This document shows positions 45,040 to 57,376 of a stretch of DNA of 64,000 nucleotides, in pieces; position 1 is the first letter of the stretch, and the number at the start of each line of letters is the position of its first letter. Origin of the DNA: Zygnema cylindricum (Eukaryota; Streptophyta; Zygnematophyceae; Zygnematales; Zygnemataceae); contig JBBHKE010002632.1 in NCBI GenBank assembly GCA_037447655.1, forward strand, positions 150,625 to 214,624, given 5' to 3'. The position numbers were made by a program, and so were the translations under genes. The notes under the pieces were generated by a model, which saw only the letters and a list, made by a program, of their open reading frames with translations, was not told the origin of the DNA and did no database searches.

Positions 45040-45330
45040 GGTGGAAGGTGGAGATTAGAGGGAGAGGGCAAAGAAAGGGGGAAGTTGAGGGCGAGGGAGA
45101 GAGGAGGGGTAGATAGAGAGATGAAGGGAGGAAGGAGAGTGAGAGAGGAGGGGTAGATAGAGAGATGAAGGGAGGAAGGAGAGGGAGAGGGATAGAGGGG
45201 AAGGGGGAGGGGGAAGGGGAGAGGGGGAAAGGTGGGAAAGTGGGAGAGGGGGAGATTGTGGGAGAGGGGAGGATTAGTGGAGGGTGAAGGGAAGGGGAAG
45301 GGAGGGGGTGAGGTGGAGAGAGAGAGGGAA
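45040..45330. repeat. purine-only tract
   Basis: GGAGAGGGAGAGG-type low-complexity DNA, including a 35-bp direct repeat (AGAGAGGAGGGGTAGATAGA). Confidence 0.88.
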
Positions 45331-45589
45331 TCTGACCATTCTACTCCTCCTCCCCTCCACCCCTCCCCGTCTACACCCGCCAGATCAACGTCGTTAAATT
45401 TGCTGACGTGGCAGTCCTAGCATCGATCTATTTCGACTTCGACGCGGGTTTTCCACCACCATCGAAACATAAATATGTGACGTCTTCTCCTCCGAAACAG
45501 AATATGGTGAGGTCATCTCCATCCCAAAACAGACAATAATACGTCACTTCCTTTGCCGAAACAAAAAATTGGGATGCCATCTCCTCACC

Positions 45590-46140
45590 AAAAGGAATTA
45601 GAACCTAAGAGTACATTTCGGTCTTTAAATCCTTTTATTTTCTTTCCTTAAATCGATTTTAAAAAGTTCAGATGTTCACGCGGCTATTTACTTCTTTTTC
45701 TTACCTCTTCTAAAACGTTGTTGTTGCTTTGTATGTGTTTGGATTTCTTTTTTGTCTGATAGTGTTTTACGTGGAGAGTTGTGGGAGTCTCAGGTTGACA
45801 ATTGACTTCAATAAACCTTGCCAGTTCCAGTTTCTGATTATTAAATTTCCTTTTTATAAATGGGTCAACATGAACATAAAAGATCTGTTACCTGTGTTTT
45901 ACAAGACACAAGTGGGTTTATTAATGTGGACAAGGTCATGACGAGTTTTGACTCAATGTCAGGTCATGCTCTGACGTCAAATTTTGTCAGCTTTATTACA
46001 ATCACTCTTTTTTATTTGCTGTACCTCACAATGTCTTCCCTGTTTGTGTTCGACTCCTGACATTTGACTGTTATAATATTAAACAAAAGCTAATCTTGAC
46101 ATGAGGATGACTATTGTGTGACTCACAACTATATACCCAC
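45590..46140. repeat. segmental duplicate of the aquaporin 3' flank (copy B side)
   Basis: Same-orientation partner of 36080-36680. Together with the aquaporin exons at 46615-48012 it forms a second, shortened copy of the 36080-40330 block. Confidence 0.8.
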
Positions 46141-46614
46141 AGAAATGAAAAAAAAGAAGGTCACCACTTTTTTCCACAAAAGAGTAAAAAACGACAGTAA
46201 AGGATCTTCCAAGGTTAGTAGAATTGGCACAATCAGCTTTTTGACAAACGCGCTTGAAAGTCACATTGTAAAAGTGACAATAATTGTTATTTCAAATTCG
46301 CAGTGCGAGTACATGGAAAAAAACATGAAAAACCTACATTGATAGTACAGAAAAAAACAACATATATACTTGCTAGCTATTCTTTAAACATAAAGTGTCA
46401 GCCTTCAAAACATTGCTGCAGATAAGTCCCAATGTTAAGTAATTGTAAACTAGTTTATTCCTGGAAATATTATTGATTCAAGGAATGCATGTACTGCTTG
46501 TTCCCTATTATGCTCAAGACCATAAATTATAACCCAAAGCACCAAGTTAAAATCCAGGTCTAAAATTACCCACATATACAAATTAATCCCATATCAAATT
46601 GCTTCACAGAGTGT

Positions 46615-48012
46615 CTATTTGCCACAATATACATCAGAATGGTCCCTGACAATCTCATAAGTTACCGACGCTAAAATTGCGCCGATTATCGGACCAATAA
46701 TATACACCCAAAGGTCGTCAAAAGTTCCACTGGGAAACGCAGGTCCCAAAGTTCGTGCCGGGTTCATCGATACCCCGGAAATTGGTCTGCATCCAAAAGA
46801 CAGCTGTAGAATAAAATCAAAAAACTCTTCTTATGTTCATGATTTGATACACTTCCCATGTGAATGTGATTGTTAGGAAGGAGTAAGTGAAATGGGGAGA
46901 GGGAGAGGATATCACCTCAAATTACGTCATTAGGAGGAAGCGGGTAGGTGAAACAGAGAGTTGGAGAAGGAAAGGGAGTTCAAGAAAACAGAGAGCGAAA
47001 AAAACAGGATGAATAAGAGAGAGGTAAAAATTGAAAAAAGGAGAGGATGAGACGGGCAAATAAAAAGATTGGATATCTCCACATACCTCTTTGAAAGGAA
47101 ATCTACCGGCCGAAGTGAGCCCGATCGTGACCGCTGGATTGAAGTGCGCCCCGGAAATGTGTCCCAAGGCATAAATCATGATCGCGAGCGAAAGGCCGAA
47201 TGAGATCGCGACTCCAACATGCGTTATGGAGCCTTTAGTATCCTCGAGAGAGTCAACCACAGCCGCGCCGCATCCCCCGAAAACAAGAGTGAAGGCGCCG
47301 ATCGCCTCTGCAAGCATCTGAAAACAACTCAAAAACAGAAAAGACAAACAATTTTGTGAATGATTTTCTTCTAGCTCGTTTTGAGGCAAAAGAAAAAGAA
47401 AATTACAACCATCAAAAGTTGAATCTACAACCGTCAATGTTGACATTGTTTACCAGAAAATGAAAATTCTAACATCAAAAGCATCTTTGAAACTATGAAA
47501 ATCTTGCAAATTCTTTCCAATGTTCAAATTCTTTCAAGTAAATCAGTCACAAGCAAAACTTGATTGGATTCTTTCTTAAAAATGGAATTACCAGCCAAAG
47601 ATAATCACCCAACAGTTACTAATTAATGTTATTCCCATAATGGCATATTCAATTCTATCAGCGGATCCATAAAATTTGTCGTACGGTTTTCCGCTGGTTT
47701 TTGTTAATTTGACATACAATAAAAATGTTAGACATGCTACCCAACATCAATTCCGAAACTCCGAACAATTTTAAAATGGAATAAATCAAAAATTTCAATT
47801 TAAATGACAGTCTTAGGTAACTCAAAACAAGACTTAGTGATCACCTTTTTCCCCAAAGAAGGACCTCGAAGTTTTGGAAACTGGCGGAGAATAATTCCCT
47901 GCAAGCCGTCAAACTCCTGCGTGCTGACGTCATCTTTTCCGTCACGTTATAGCCCACTTTCTACCTCGTGATCGGCGCAGGGCCGTCCGGCCTCTCCATT
48001 GGCGCGCGCCAT
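46615..48012 (-). pseudogene. NIP-like aquaporin pseudogene (copy B), exons 3-4 missing
   Basis: Exon 1 (48012-47845) has a TAA codon right after EVESGL, where copy A reads EVESGF. Exon 2 (47317-47087) is intact and keeps the canonical HFNPAVT box that copy A has changed to NPV. Only about 300 bp separates exon 2 from the last exon (46786-46615), and exons 3 and 4 (TM3-TM5) are absent. The usual stop TAG has become TAT, which adds three residues. Joining exon 2 to the last exon would also shift the frame. It therefore cannot make a six-helix channel. Confidence 0.92.
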
Positions 48013-48272
48013 AGCGAGAGAAAGAAACAAAAAGAAGAAACAAAAACTTAAAACGATGGTGCGTAGAAGCTTCCAAGGAGACGATCGACGGAGTATGACA
48101 AAAGTCGCACGGAAACTAAACGAAAGAATTCGAGTGACGACTGGGAAAATTGACTCTTGCTTTATAGTCGGCCGGCCAGCTGCCAGCCGGCTGTCAAACG
48201 GGGAATCCGAGAAGCTTGGAGACCAGCTGTCGAAAGTAGGTTGTCCGGAAACTGTACTATGGAGTAGTACAG

Positions 48273-48475
48273 TACACCGTGAATCGTTATTAGCCTTATG
48301 TACTCTATATCGGCACCCCAAAATTTTGACATTGATACCTTAAATAGAATAAATTACACTATTTAAGGACGTGGACCATAATCTGCCACGTCTCCTGGCA
48401 CTATATTAGAATGAATGACGCTAATTTTTTCTTTACTCTAATAATTTCTTTAGTCTAATAACGATTCAAGGTGTA
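48273..48475. mobile_element. MITE, about 203 bp, TACACCGTGAATCG ends
   Basis: The left end is TACACCGTGAATCGTTATTA and the inverted right end is TACACCTTGAATCGTTATTA. It shares its ends with 34508-34728 but has a different interior. A one-sided relative begins at 58855. Confidence 0.75.
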
Positions 48476-48739
48476 CCATGTAATCCGGCCTTAAGCAACC
48501 CGCCGTTCACTTTCCCGCCGACAAAAATGGTTGGGGTCCACTGGGTCATGAAATGGTACACTGGGAGTACAGTACGGTAATGTATGTTACTGTACCGTAC
48601 AGTACGGCTTCTAGCTCTGATGGATCTAAATTGAACATCTTTGTTAGGGTTGATGACGTTATGTCGGTGCGTCTAAACAATTGTCCTGATACTTAATATA
48701 GTGCTGAGATTTTTTTTTATTATTATGGTCTTAATAACG

Positions 48740-49300
48740 CTATGTCCCGCAAAAGATAAACCTGCAAAAGCGTAATGATGGTACTAGCCGCGAGAAGTCG
48801 TTTGGATTTTCCCGCAATATTGGCCACGCGCCCTGATGAGACTTTTGCAACGTGGCCGTACGCCTCTGGGAATTTGAATCCGTGGAACTGTGGAATATGA
48901 ATTGCGGAGATCTCCATGTGTTGCGCAAAACTGCAGTCTCGCACAGAGACGGTTCGCGTGGTCGCAGTTTCATCGGACGGCGTCGCCAGGTTCGCCAATT
49001 GCCGACGTCGACAAACGAGTACCTCTCAGAGAGATTCGTACGGTTACTTTAAAACCGAACCTGCATTCGGCAGTTTCATCGGACGTCATCGCCAGGGTCT
49101 CCATCTGTCGACATCGACGAAGGAGAATCGCGTATAGATATCCATACGGTCCTCGCCAACTGGAAGCCTGCATTCGCCGGGATATGCGGAAGGCCATGTA
49201 TTCCTCCGCGGTCACATCCAGGTCTGGAAATGGTTTGGGTTCGCGGTCGTATCCTAAGTGTCGCGGTCGTATCTCGAAAAGGGTCCGTGCGTTTTTCGTA
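48740..49300. repeat. dispersed repeat, copy 3
   Basis: Carries ATTGGCCACGCGCCC, GGAGATCTCCATGTG and a CGACAAACGAGTACCTCTC-type block shared with 34735-35115 and 40735-41220. Open frames here are on both strands and match no family. Confidence 0.55.
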
Positions 49301-49835
49301 CTGTACTTAAAAGTACATGTGAATTTTTTGCTGCATTCACACCGGAAATGGATGATGAATGAGATGAGGAAATGAATGATCCCGTACCATTCATTTCGCA
49401 AAAAAAACAAAAACAGAGGCGCCAAATTGACCGACTGCTCGGTTGTCAACCTTTTTGGAGCGTAACGACGGACAAAATATACGATTTGTAGCGTCGCGAC
49501 GGACAAAAACGTACGGTCAAGTGCGTCAAAACTTGACAACTGTGGTAAGTCATCTTCTTTTCCGGGAACCCTTTTCGGAATGCAGAAATACGACTTTGAA
49601 AAAACATGTCGCATCTCGAATTATTCATCCGTACTGTACGAAATTTTCTAAAATGGTAACCCATAAACGAATAACCAATCAAAATCAACTAGAATCGAAC
49701 GTAAAAAAATGTAAAGTTAATTTTTTTTTGTAATTTTGACGAAACAATCATCTAAAATATAACGTAAAAAATACATAATTTTCAATAACAAACTTCAAAA
49801 CGAAAAACAAAGAATGACACGATTATATCCAAAAC
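49300..49835. other. unassigned stretch
   Basis: Short overlapping frames on both strands and no recognisable product. It may be flanking transposon sequence. Confidence 0.4.
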
Positions 49836-49839
49836 TTAA

Positions 49840-52570
49840 AGGGTACAATCTGTCGAAAAACAATTACTTGGGAAATATTGTAACAGCCGGTTAGAAATGT
49901 GTTGCGCTTGCGAACGCCGACCGTCACAAAAAAAACAACAATTCACACGACCGGAAAAGGTTTACGGTAACAAAACTTCGACAACCACATGTAAATAAAA
50001 TTGTTGCGCGCAGATACTTTCCCATTTCACGTGAGCTCCACTGTGAGAGCATATGTTGGCATTTAACTTACCCGTAAAATTGGAATCTAATCAGGAAGGG
50101 ATAGGGTACGGCCCCATGTATTTGTAACTTAGCAAACTTACTTTGTTTTTTAACGCGATCCAACGGACCCGGACTTTAGGTGCCTCTATATATTTTATCG
50201 AAATTGTTACTTAACTCTGTGACGATTGTATACCTCAACAATGCCCATGACGGTTGTCAACGTGTACAATCTGTCTTGCGGCACCTTATTTTTTCGACAC
50301 TTTTCGAAGCGTCGCAACTCGCAAGACACATCGTAATTTTTGAAACGAGTTGACATGTCGCATGTCATTGCGTGACATCGTAAACGTACAGCCTTGCAGC
50401 CATGGTTGTACGACATGCCTTCGGGTAAACCTCTCTTGTGCGGCCGCCATGACTTCGCAGATTTTTAACCTTCTCATATTTTTCACCTTTACGTGAAATG
50501 ACACTGCACCATCGAGACCCCTTAAAAAAAACAGTGCAAGGTGCATGCGGACAAAAAAGAATTGCCTTGTACTTTTTTCAATCGTCAAAAACTTTTGATT
50601 TTTTTTTGACGTGGAAATATGTTTTCTTATTTTTGTAAATAGTTATACATTGTGTGAAGCACATTGCCGATGTGGTTTATGATAAGTTTGAAGATGACGT
50701 GACAATAGGTTGAAAAACAGATGCGACAAATTTTCGTACATCCTTGGTTCGAGAATGACGCAAATTCTCGCACAAATTTGAGATTCTTCTTCACGGCCAA
50801 CTTTGATACGACGCTAAGTTTTAAAGGAAACGACAGAAAAAGGCCCGAACTTAGCCAAATGGGGCCGTACCCTTAGACGCAAGTTAAAGGACAACGTGAT
50901 ATGAATAAATAAACTCGCACGTAACAAAATAAACTTCGTACACGATAACAAATCGGACTTGAGTATTAATTTCGTTGTTGTTCAAATCGTGCGATTTTTT
51001 ACTTTTTTTCGATTGTAACGTGTAATTCGTGACTGTTTGAAAAAATCGCAAAAAATCGCGGTGTACTTTCTGTCCGGTAAATTGAACAAACAATTTACTG
51101 GAACTGTACGGTGTTTTACGGTTATTGTACGGTTATGTACAAAACAAGTGCGAACTTTGACGAAAAGTTACGCTGCACTTCGTAGTACTTTCTGTTTGGT
51201 AAATTGAAGAGAAATTTTACAGGAAACTTACGGAATTGTACCGAAAATGTACGGAATATGACAAAAAGAGACGAGAACTGTACGGAAAATGTACAAACTG
51301 CAGTATATGTAAAATTCATTTTTGTTCACATGTACGGAATAGTACGAACGAAAATTCGTTGACGATTTTCACGATTTTTAAAAAATGTTCAATGCCTTCG
51401 TTACCTATAATTTGTCGCGATTGAATCGTTTGCACTAAACGGTGTGAACAAAATGACTAATATCATAGCTGTTCATAATGTTTAGTGCGAGCGATTCAAT
51501 CGCGACGAATTATACGTAACGAACGCATTGAACGTTTTGAACAAATCGTTAAAAATTGTTAATGAATTTTCATCCGTACAATTCCGTTCATCTAAAACAA
51601 ACCAAAAATTAACATATAGCGCAGTTTGTAAGGTTTCCGTTAAATGAGGGGTAAACAATCATTATTATTTAAATACGTGTCACACAACCGCTTTGTATCC
51701 GACTTCCTTGATCAACTGGTAGCGGAGTATATGAAAATAATTTATATCAAAATGTTGCAGCCTCAGGCTCGAATGTTGTCTAGGGAAACATTTTGTCAAA
51801 GTTCGTTTGTCTAATCTGACTGACAGCCATGGTAGATTATAGGGAGGCGACTTCCTTGCGGTTTCTTTTTTAACATTCCATGGCAGCTTCATTCAAAATG
51901 AAAAGACGCCGACATTTTCAAACTTACTGGCAAAATAGTACGACGCTTCAACATTTCTTCGAAAATGTCCGTAGATTTTCGATGAAATGACGTATAGGTT
52001 CTGTGATATTTCTGTTCAGTTCACTGACAGAAAGTACTAATAACTGGGCGTATCTTTTCCTCAAATTCTGTACATCGTAAATTAACATACATTTTATTGA
52101 AATATTATTCCCCGTAAACTGTCATACAGTTACCTGACAAAGTACATCGCGTTTTGCGATTTTTCAAAGTCACTAATTATACGTTTCAATCGTAAAATTG
52201 AAACATCGCACGATTTGAACAACAAGGATTAGTATCGATGAAACAAATAATAAATACGGGCACGTCACGCCGACCAAACAAAGCCAAAAGTGCTACGCGG
52301 CAATTTTGCCACATGGTTGCCGCAGTTTTGTTGCGGTAAACCTTGCCGGCTGTTGAATTGTTGTTTTGCGGCGATTGTCGTTCGCCCAAGCGGCACTCAA
52401 CCGGCCGTTACAACATTTCGCAAGTCAAACTTGTTCGACGGATTGACCGTCAACCCAAACTCAAAGGTACGTAACGTACTAATCTATACCTAAAATGTAC
52501 AATTTATGACAAACTGACGCAACTACCTGCGCGCAGCAAAAATTGTCTCTGCGATTAGCAATTCCCTATG
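49840..52570. mobile_element. large foldback element with a nested TIR element
   Basis: The left arm (49840-51465) and right arm (51470-52570) are inverted copies around about 51468. The innermost blocks are GTCGCGATTGAATCG and its complement. Outer blocks such as AACCACATGTAAATAAAA (49985) and a complementary GTTGCCGCAGTTTTGTTGCG region (52315) match the arms of the 5340-6420 foldback. Without the nested 771-bp element it is about 1.95 kb. It is non-coding. Confidence 0.75.
50103..50873. mobile_element. TIR element, 771 bp, nested in the foldback left arm
   Basis: The ends are perfect 15-bp inverted repeats AGGGTACGGCCCCAT and its complement. Length and interior agree with 41261-42036. Its position interrupts homology between the foldback arms, so it inserted later. 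Confidence 0.85.
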
Positions 52571-52579
52571 TTGGACGAC

Positions 52580-53870
52580 AATTCGAAATGTACGCGTAAA
52601 CCGAAACACGGACGAAACCAAACTTACGGTATAAGTACCAAACCGAACAAAAACAATTTTTATGTCGACGAAATTATCACAATACCTAACACTTTTACAC
52701 TTTACCAAATCGGCAATTTGTCCTTTTGCTGTACAAGTTTTTGTACATAATTATCGTTGTTTTTCACATGTAAAGCCGCAGTCCCATGTTATGGTATCTA
52801 TTTTGTCCTAGGACTTTTGTTCCTCGTGCGATTATTTTGTCCCATTATTTAAATTTAGGCACACTAAAGTTAAGCACAGTCAGCGCACTAAATCACACGC
52901 ACAATTAACTAGAAATTCTGCGAACTAATAAGCGAACTAAAACCGTACGCATAGCTGACTAAAGAAGTCAGTTGACCAGAAAGCCATGTTGACTAGTAAG
53001 TTGACTTTGGAAGGTAAGTTGTCTAGGACTCACAGCCCATCACTATTATTTATTTATAACACTAAACTTGTGGGGCCATTTTTTGGCCCTTCTTGGTTTC
53101 TCCTTTTTGGCCCAAATCATATATTAGCATAGTTTTGTTAACATTAAAAAATTTTTTTACGGTAATTTGGGAACTTCTCACATGATAATAGCCAATTCAT
53201 ATAATATTCGTAGAAATTAACGTTATGTGGAAAGTCCTATATCCGTACATAGCGTCCACGCAACATTTCATTTTCACACCGTTAAACGCAATTTATATGA
53301 CAGTTAAATACAAATACTTGTGAGTCATCTGAAATCAAGCGAACATGAAGTGCAAAATTTGAAGGTATTTTGAAGAATACTACTTAATCTAAACCATAAA
53401 AAAACGTAAAATCTACAATAATTACTATTAAGTTCTTCTCTAATTTGTAAATTTCGTACGATGTACAAACTCACATGTACGTCACCCTCCATTCACACTT
53501 GAAATAGTGTTGTTGATGTCATCTCACTTTACCCTTAAAAGTAGACACAAAATCGGCGTTAAGTGCCCAAATTGGTATTAATGTTTTCTATCTTTTCTAG
53601 ATCGATACACAAAATAGCGTTATAAACACTAAATTAGCGCTTACGCTAATTTTACTTTACCGCCGACAACCAGTGTGCACTGTTGCTCCGCATTAAAAGT
53701 TACACAAAGGTACAATAGTACTATAAGTACCGCAGTCCAGCTGCCGGTGTTCCGTACAACGCGCCGGCCCGCCGGCGGTACTGTATTGCACCGTTTACTA
53801 AATTCCCAACCAATTCTCCTCGTCCCTCATTCCTTGGTCCTTCCTCCTCCCATAAGTAATTTTAAAATTT
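52580..53870. other. intergenic stretch with satellite-like segment
   Basis: No gene was recognised. 52860-53030 resembles the 42480-42920 satellite inverted (CACACGCACAATTAACTAG). Confidence 0.45.
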
Positions 53871-53888
53871 TCATTTTTACACAAACAA

Positions 53889-53925
53889 CAGTTAACAACA
53901 ACAACAACAACAAGACCAAGAACAA
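53889..53925. repeat. (ACA)n microsatellite
   Basis: A run of ACAACAACA triplets. Confidence 0.85.
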
Positions 53926-54359
53926 GAAGAAATTTTTGAATACTCTAAAGCACAAAACATAGTGTGCAATTTCTTACCTTTAGAATTTCCCAGAGCGCAA
54001 AATAGAGTGTGGATTTCTTCTCACCTTATAAACACCTAAATATAACATATGGTGTGATTATATTCAAATATTATTCGGTCCTCCCATAATATCAATCAGC
54101 AGTTTTTCTGTTTATCGCTGATCTTATATCACTAAATCACTTTTGTCGTAACCTCGTATCGAGCTTATATTTCTTCGTCTTTTTTTTTTCTCTCTCTCGA
54201 TATGGTGCATACTAATGAAGAGGCCGGGAGGTCCTGCTGCGATCCCGGGGTAGAAAGTGGGTTCAAATGCGGTCACCTAAAAGGTGACGTCAGACCGCAG
54301 GAGTTTGACGGCTTGCAGGGAATCACTTCCCGCAACTTTTCAAAACTTCGAGGTCCTTC

Positions 54360-54530
54360 TTTGGGGAAAAAGGTGATCAATCAATTTTTCTTTTGAATTA
54401 CAAAAACTGTCACTTAACTGTCATTTAACCATCATTTCTGAATTTGTTCTACTAAAACTGAAAGCTCATTTTCTGTGGAAAAAGGTGATCGATCAAGTTT
54501 TCATGAGTTACAAGACTGTCAAGTTCTTTC
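54360..54530 (+). repeat. duplicated exon 1 donor in aquaporin copy D
   Basis: GGAAAAAGGTGATCAATCAA at the real donor (54373) recurs as GGAAAAAGGTGATCGATCAA about 112 bp later. Both are followed by a GAATTACAA/GAGTTACAA ACTGTCA segment. Confidence 0.8.
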
Positions 54531-54982
54531 TTTTTCGTTTTTGTTTTTTCGTTTGCTCCTGTTTTGATATACAGTAACACAATTATATAACTTTACAGTA
54601 ACAGAATCTGACTGACTCGATAGTGGTAGCAATGAATAAATCAGGATGCTCAAGATTAGTACAATGTGAAATAGATTCATTATCATATTATTTCTATGAG
54701 GATCAATTAGGAATTGTTTGGATTTGATGTTAAATATTTTAAATCATGCAAAACATTTTTACCGGGTGTCAAATTAACGAACATCAGCAAAAAACTGTAA
54801 CACCAGTTTAGTAGTTTCGCCGATATAATTTTCTTTACCAGAGAAATAACTCGAGTAGTAATTGTTAAAAAATGGTTTTTGCTAGAAAGTATATTTTTAA
54901 GAATGAACTCAATCAAGTTCTGGTTGTGGCGGTTTGATTGAAATCATTTGAACATTTGAAAGAGTTTGCGAATTTTTCGCTA

Positions 54983-55016
54983 CATGCTACATGCTACATG
55001 CTACGCTACATGCTTT
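54983..55016. repeat. CTACATG tandem repeat
   Basis: Four units around GCTACATGCTACATG. Confidence 0.8.
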
Positions 55017-55419
55017 GGAGGTCGGAATTCTAGTTTTCTGGTCGGCCGAATCAATTAAGGACTGTTGTAGATTAAACTTTGGTGGTTGTAAAGGTTTTTT
55101 ATTTTTCTTGTCTCAACCGAGTCATTTGTTGATTTCTTTTGTATTTCTTTGTTTTTCGTTGTTTTTTGTTGTTTCAGATGTTTGCAGAGGCAATCGGAAC
55201 TTTTACTCTTGTTTTCGCGGGATGTGGAGCGGCTGTGGTTGACACTGTGACTGAAGGCTCCATAACGCATGTTGGAGTCGCGATCTCATTTGGACTTGCC
55301 CTCATGATCATGATTTATGCCTTGGGTCACATTTCCGGGGCCCATTTCAATCCAGCTGTTACGATCGGCATCACTTCTGTCGGTAGATTTCCGTTTAAAG
55401 AGGTATGTGGAGATATCCT

Positions 55420-55760
55420 CTCTTTCTTTTCCTCTCTCCCTCTCTCATTCTTTTTTTCACCATCCTTTCTTTTCACCCTTTTTTTTTACCCTCTTTTTTT
55501 CAGCCTCTTTTTTTTTCACCCTATCTCCGTTTCCGTCTCCCTGTCTCTTTCACGTACCCGTTTCTCCTTCTCACATACTTTGCCACTTACTCTTATCCTC
55601 AACGAACATATTCATGCTTATGTGGTCTTATCCTCTCCACCCTCTCTCTCTTTCTCCGTCCTTCCTCTCTCTCTCTCCATCCCTGTTTTCTCCCTTTCAC
55701 TCCTTTTTGCTCCCTCTCCCTCTCTTCCTCTCAAAACTACCCTCTTCCTCACAGTTACAT
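55420..55760. repeat. polypyrimidine tract in copy D intron 2
   Basis: C/T-rich DNA equivalent in place to the purine tract (minus-strand gene) of copy A intron 2. Confidence 0.85.
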
Positions 55761-56215
55761 TCATACTGTTGCTTAAGAAGGGTACTTGCAGCTAATCTAT
55801 CTATTTGTCCACACAACCCTCTCTCCCTCTCTCTTTGGGAAATTATGCGCGCCTTTTGTCGTTTGTGTAATCAGCTTGACATATTCCCTTACGATTTGGA
55901 TTATTAGTGCCTTTCCATCCTGCGCGAGAACTGTAATAAATCAGAAGACATGTTTTTTTTTCTTTTTTGTTTTTTTTGTGATAAGTGTATTGCATTACGA
56001 GAAAAATTATATTTATTTATTTAATTTTGTTATTATTATTGCCTTTTGAATCCAGGCCAATTTCGGGGACATCGATCAACCCGGCTCGAACTTTGGGACC
56101 TGCACTTGCCGGTGCAATTTTTGACGACCTTTGGGTGTATATAATTGGTCCGATAATCGGTGCGGTTTTAGGTTCGGTAACTTATGAGCTTGTCAGGGAC
56201 CATTCTGATCTATAG

Positions 56216-57330
56216 TCTCGCAAATAAACACTCTGTGAAGCAATTTGATATGTGCTTAATTTACAAAAGCGGGTCATGTTAGACTTATGGTTTAATTTGT
56301 AGATTTGGGCTATGGTATGTAGTCTTGAGCATAATAGGCACCTAGCCATACAGCAGTATTATATGATTACCTTGATGTCAAGAATATGTCAAGAATTGAT
56401 TATGTACTTGTTTGCAATTTTTTAACATTGGAATTTATTTACTGCAACTTCTTTGAGGTTGTAACTTTCTGTTTAAAGGATAGATCGCAAGTGTGATTTA
56501 TTACTTGCCAAATTGACTTAAAATAGATTGGTTTTTATTGTTCTATGCACCATCAGTTTCTGTTTTACGTCTTTAATTTGTTTAGTTTCCTGTACTCCCA
56601 CTGCACATTTGTTATAAAAGTTACTATTATTTTTACATTGTGAATGTCAAGCTCGTTTTTTTAAAAAATATTTATGCGAATTTTATGGGTGAAAATTTAC
56701 CTTAGAAGTGAAATTTTGTTTTTTGTCAACTTTGTAGTCTTCTGTCGAAGCTCGGTGTAATCATTATGATGTCGAACATACGAAAAAAATATAATTACAT
56801 ACATATATATATCATAATGGTATTATAATAGAAAGCATGGAGTACAATGTTAATCTTTTAGAGTATTAAATCTCTTTATCATTACCACTTTTAGTGGGTT
56901 TATTGTAATGAGTCGCACAATAGTCATCCTCATGCAGTGGGCTTAACTTCAGTTTAATATTTAAATTATAACATGTATTGAAATTACAATATTGTAACTT
57001 GACGATCATACTAGTCCCATATCGGGTGTTAGGGTTCAGCAAATAAGCGAAAAAGTTAGGTGTAGGCTAGGAGAAAGTCAAAACTGATGAAAAGTTTAAA
57101 CAGTATTTAAACGTAAATTAAAAGTATTAAAACGTATGTTTAAGTTTACAAAACATGAGATAAAAACATAGATGTCTCATGAGACATCTATACATAAAAA
57201 GGTATTTTCTAACAACAAGGCATGCTCTCGACCACAAAACTAAATAAACCCATTAACATCCTATGAACCATACGCAACACATTGTTTTTTTTTTTTTTTT
57301 TTTTTTAACATCGACCCATTTCTCAAAAGG
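56216..57330. other. 3' flank of aquaporin copy D, inverted match to copy A flank
   Basis: No gene was recognised. 56920-56965 (GTCGCACAATAGTCATCCTC) and 57240-57340 match 36600-36650 and 36330-36420 in inverted order. Copies A and D are therefore inverted duplicates including their 3' flanks. Confidence 0.65.
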
Positions 57331-57376
57331 AAAATTTTCAAATTGGCTGACGTTGGAGCTCACGACCTTAACCACA

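Larger units (their letters stand above)
54202..56215 (+). pseudogene. NIP-like aquaporin copy D, exons 3-4 missing
   Basis: Three open exons are visible. Exon 1 (54202-54372, 57 codons) ends LRGPSLGKK like copy A. Exon 2 (55178-55402) has FTLVFAGCGAA and the canonical HISGAHFNPAVT box. The last exon (56056-56215) carries GTSINPART and LWVYIIGPIIGAVLGSVTYE, ending VRDHSDL. Between exon 2 and the last exon are 653 bp of pyrimidine-rich intron sequence, part of which (TTGCAGCTAAT near 55785) matches intron 2 of copy A. No exon 3 or 4 was found. Exon 2 ends in phase 0 while the last exon needs phase 2, so direct joining shifts the frame. A half-size product from exons 1-2 is the only short option. 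Confidence 0.85.

Noticed and set aside
46922-47446. 174-codon minus-strand frame as a complete small aquaporin
   Set aside because: It is exon 2 read through its flanking introns; helices TM3-TM6 are not encoded.
48970-49614. 214-codon minus-strand frame
   Set aside because: It overlaps a dispersed repeat, has frames open on the other strand and matches no family recognised here.
55786-56049. 87-codon frame as the missing aquaporin exon 3
   Set aside because: It has no VPAY or TM3-TM5-like residues, so it is intron sequence.
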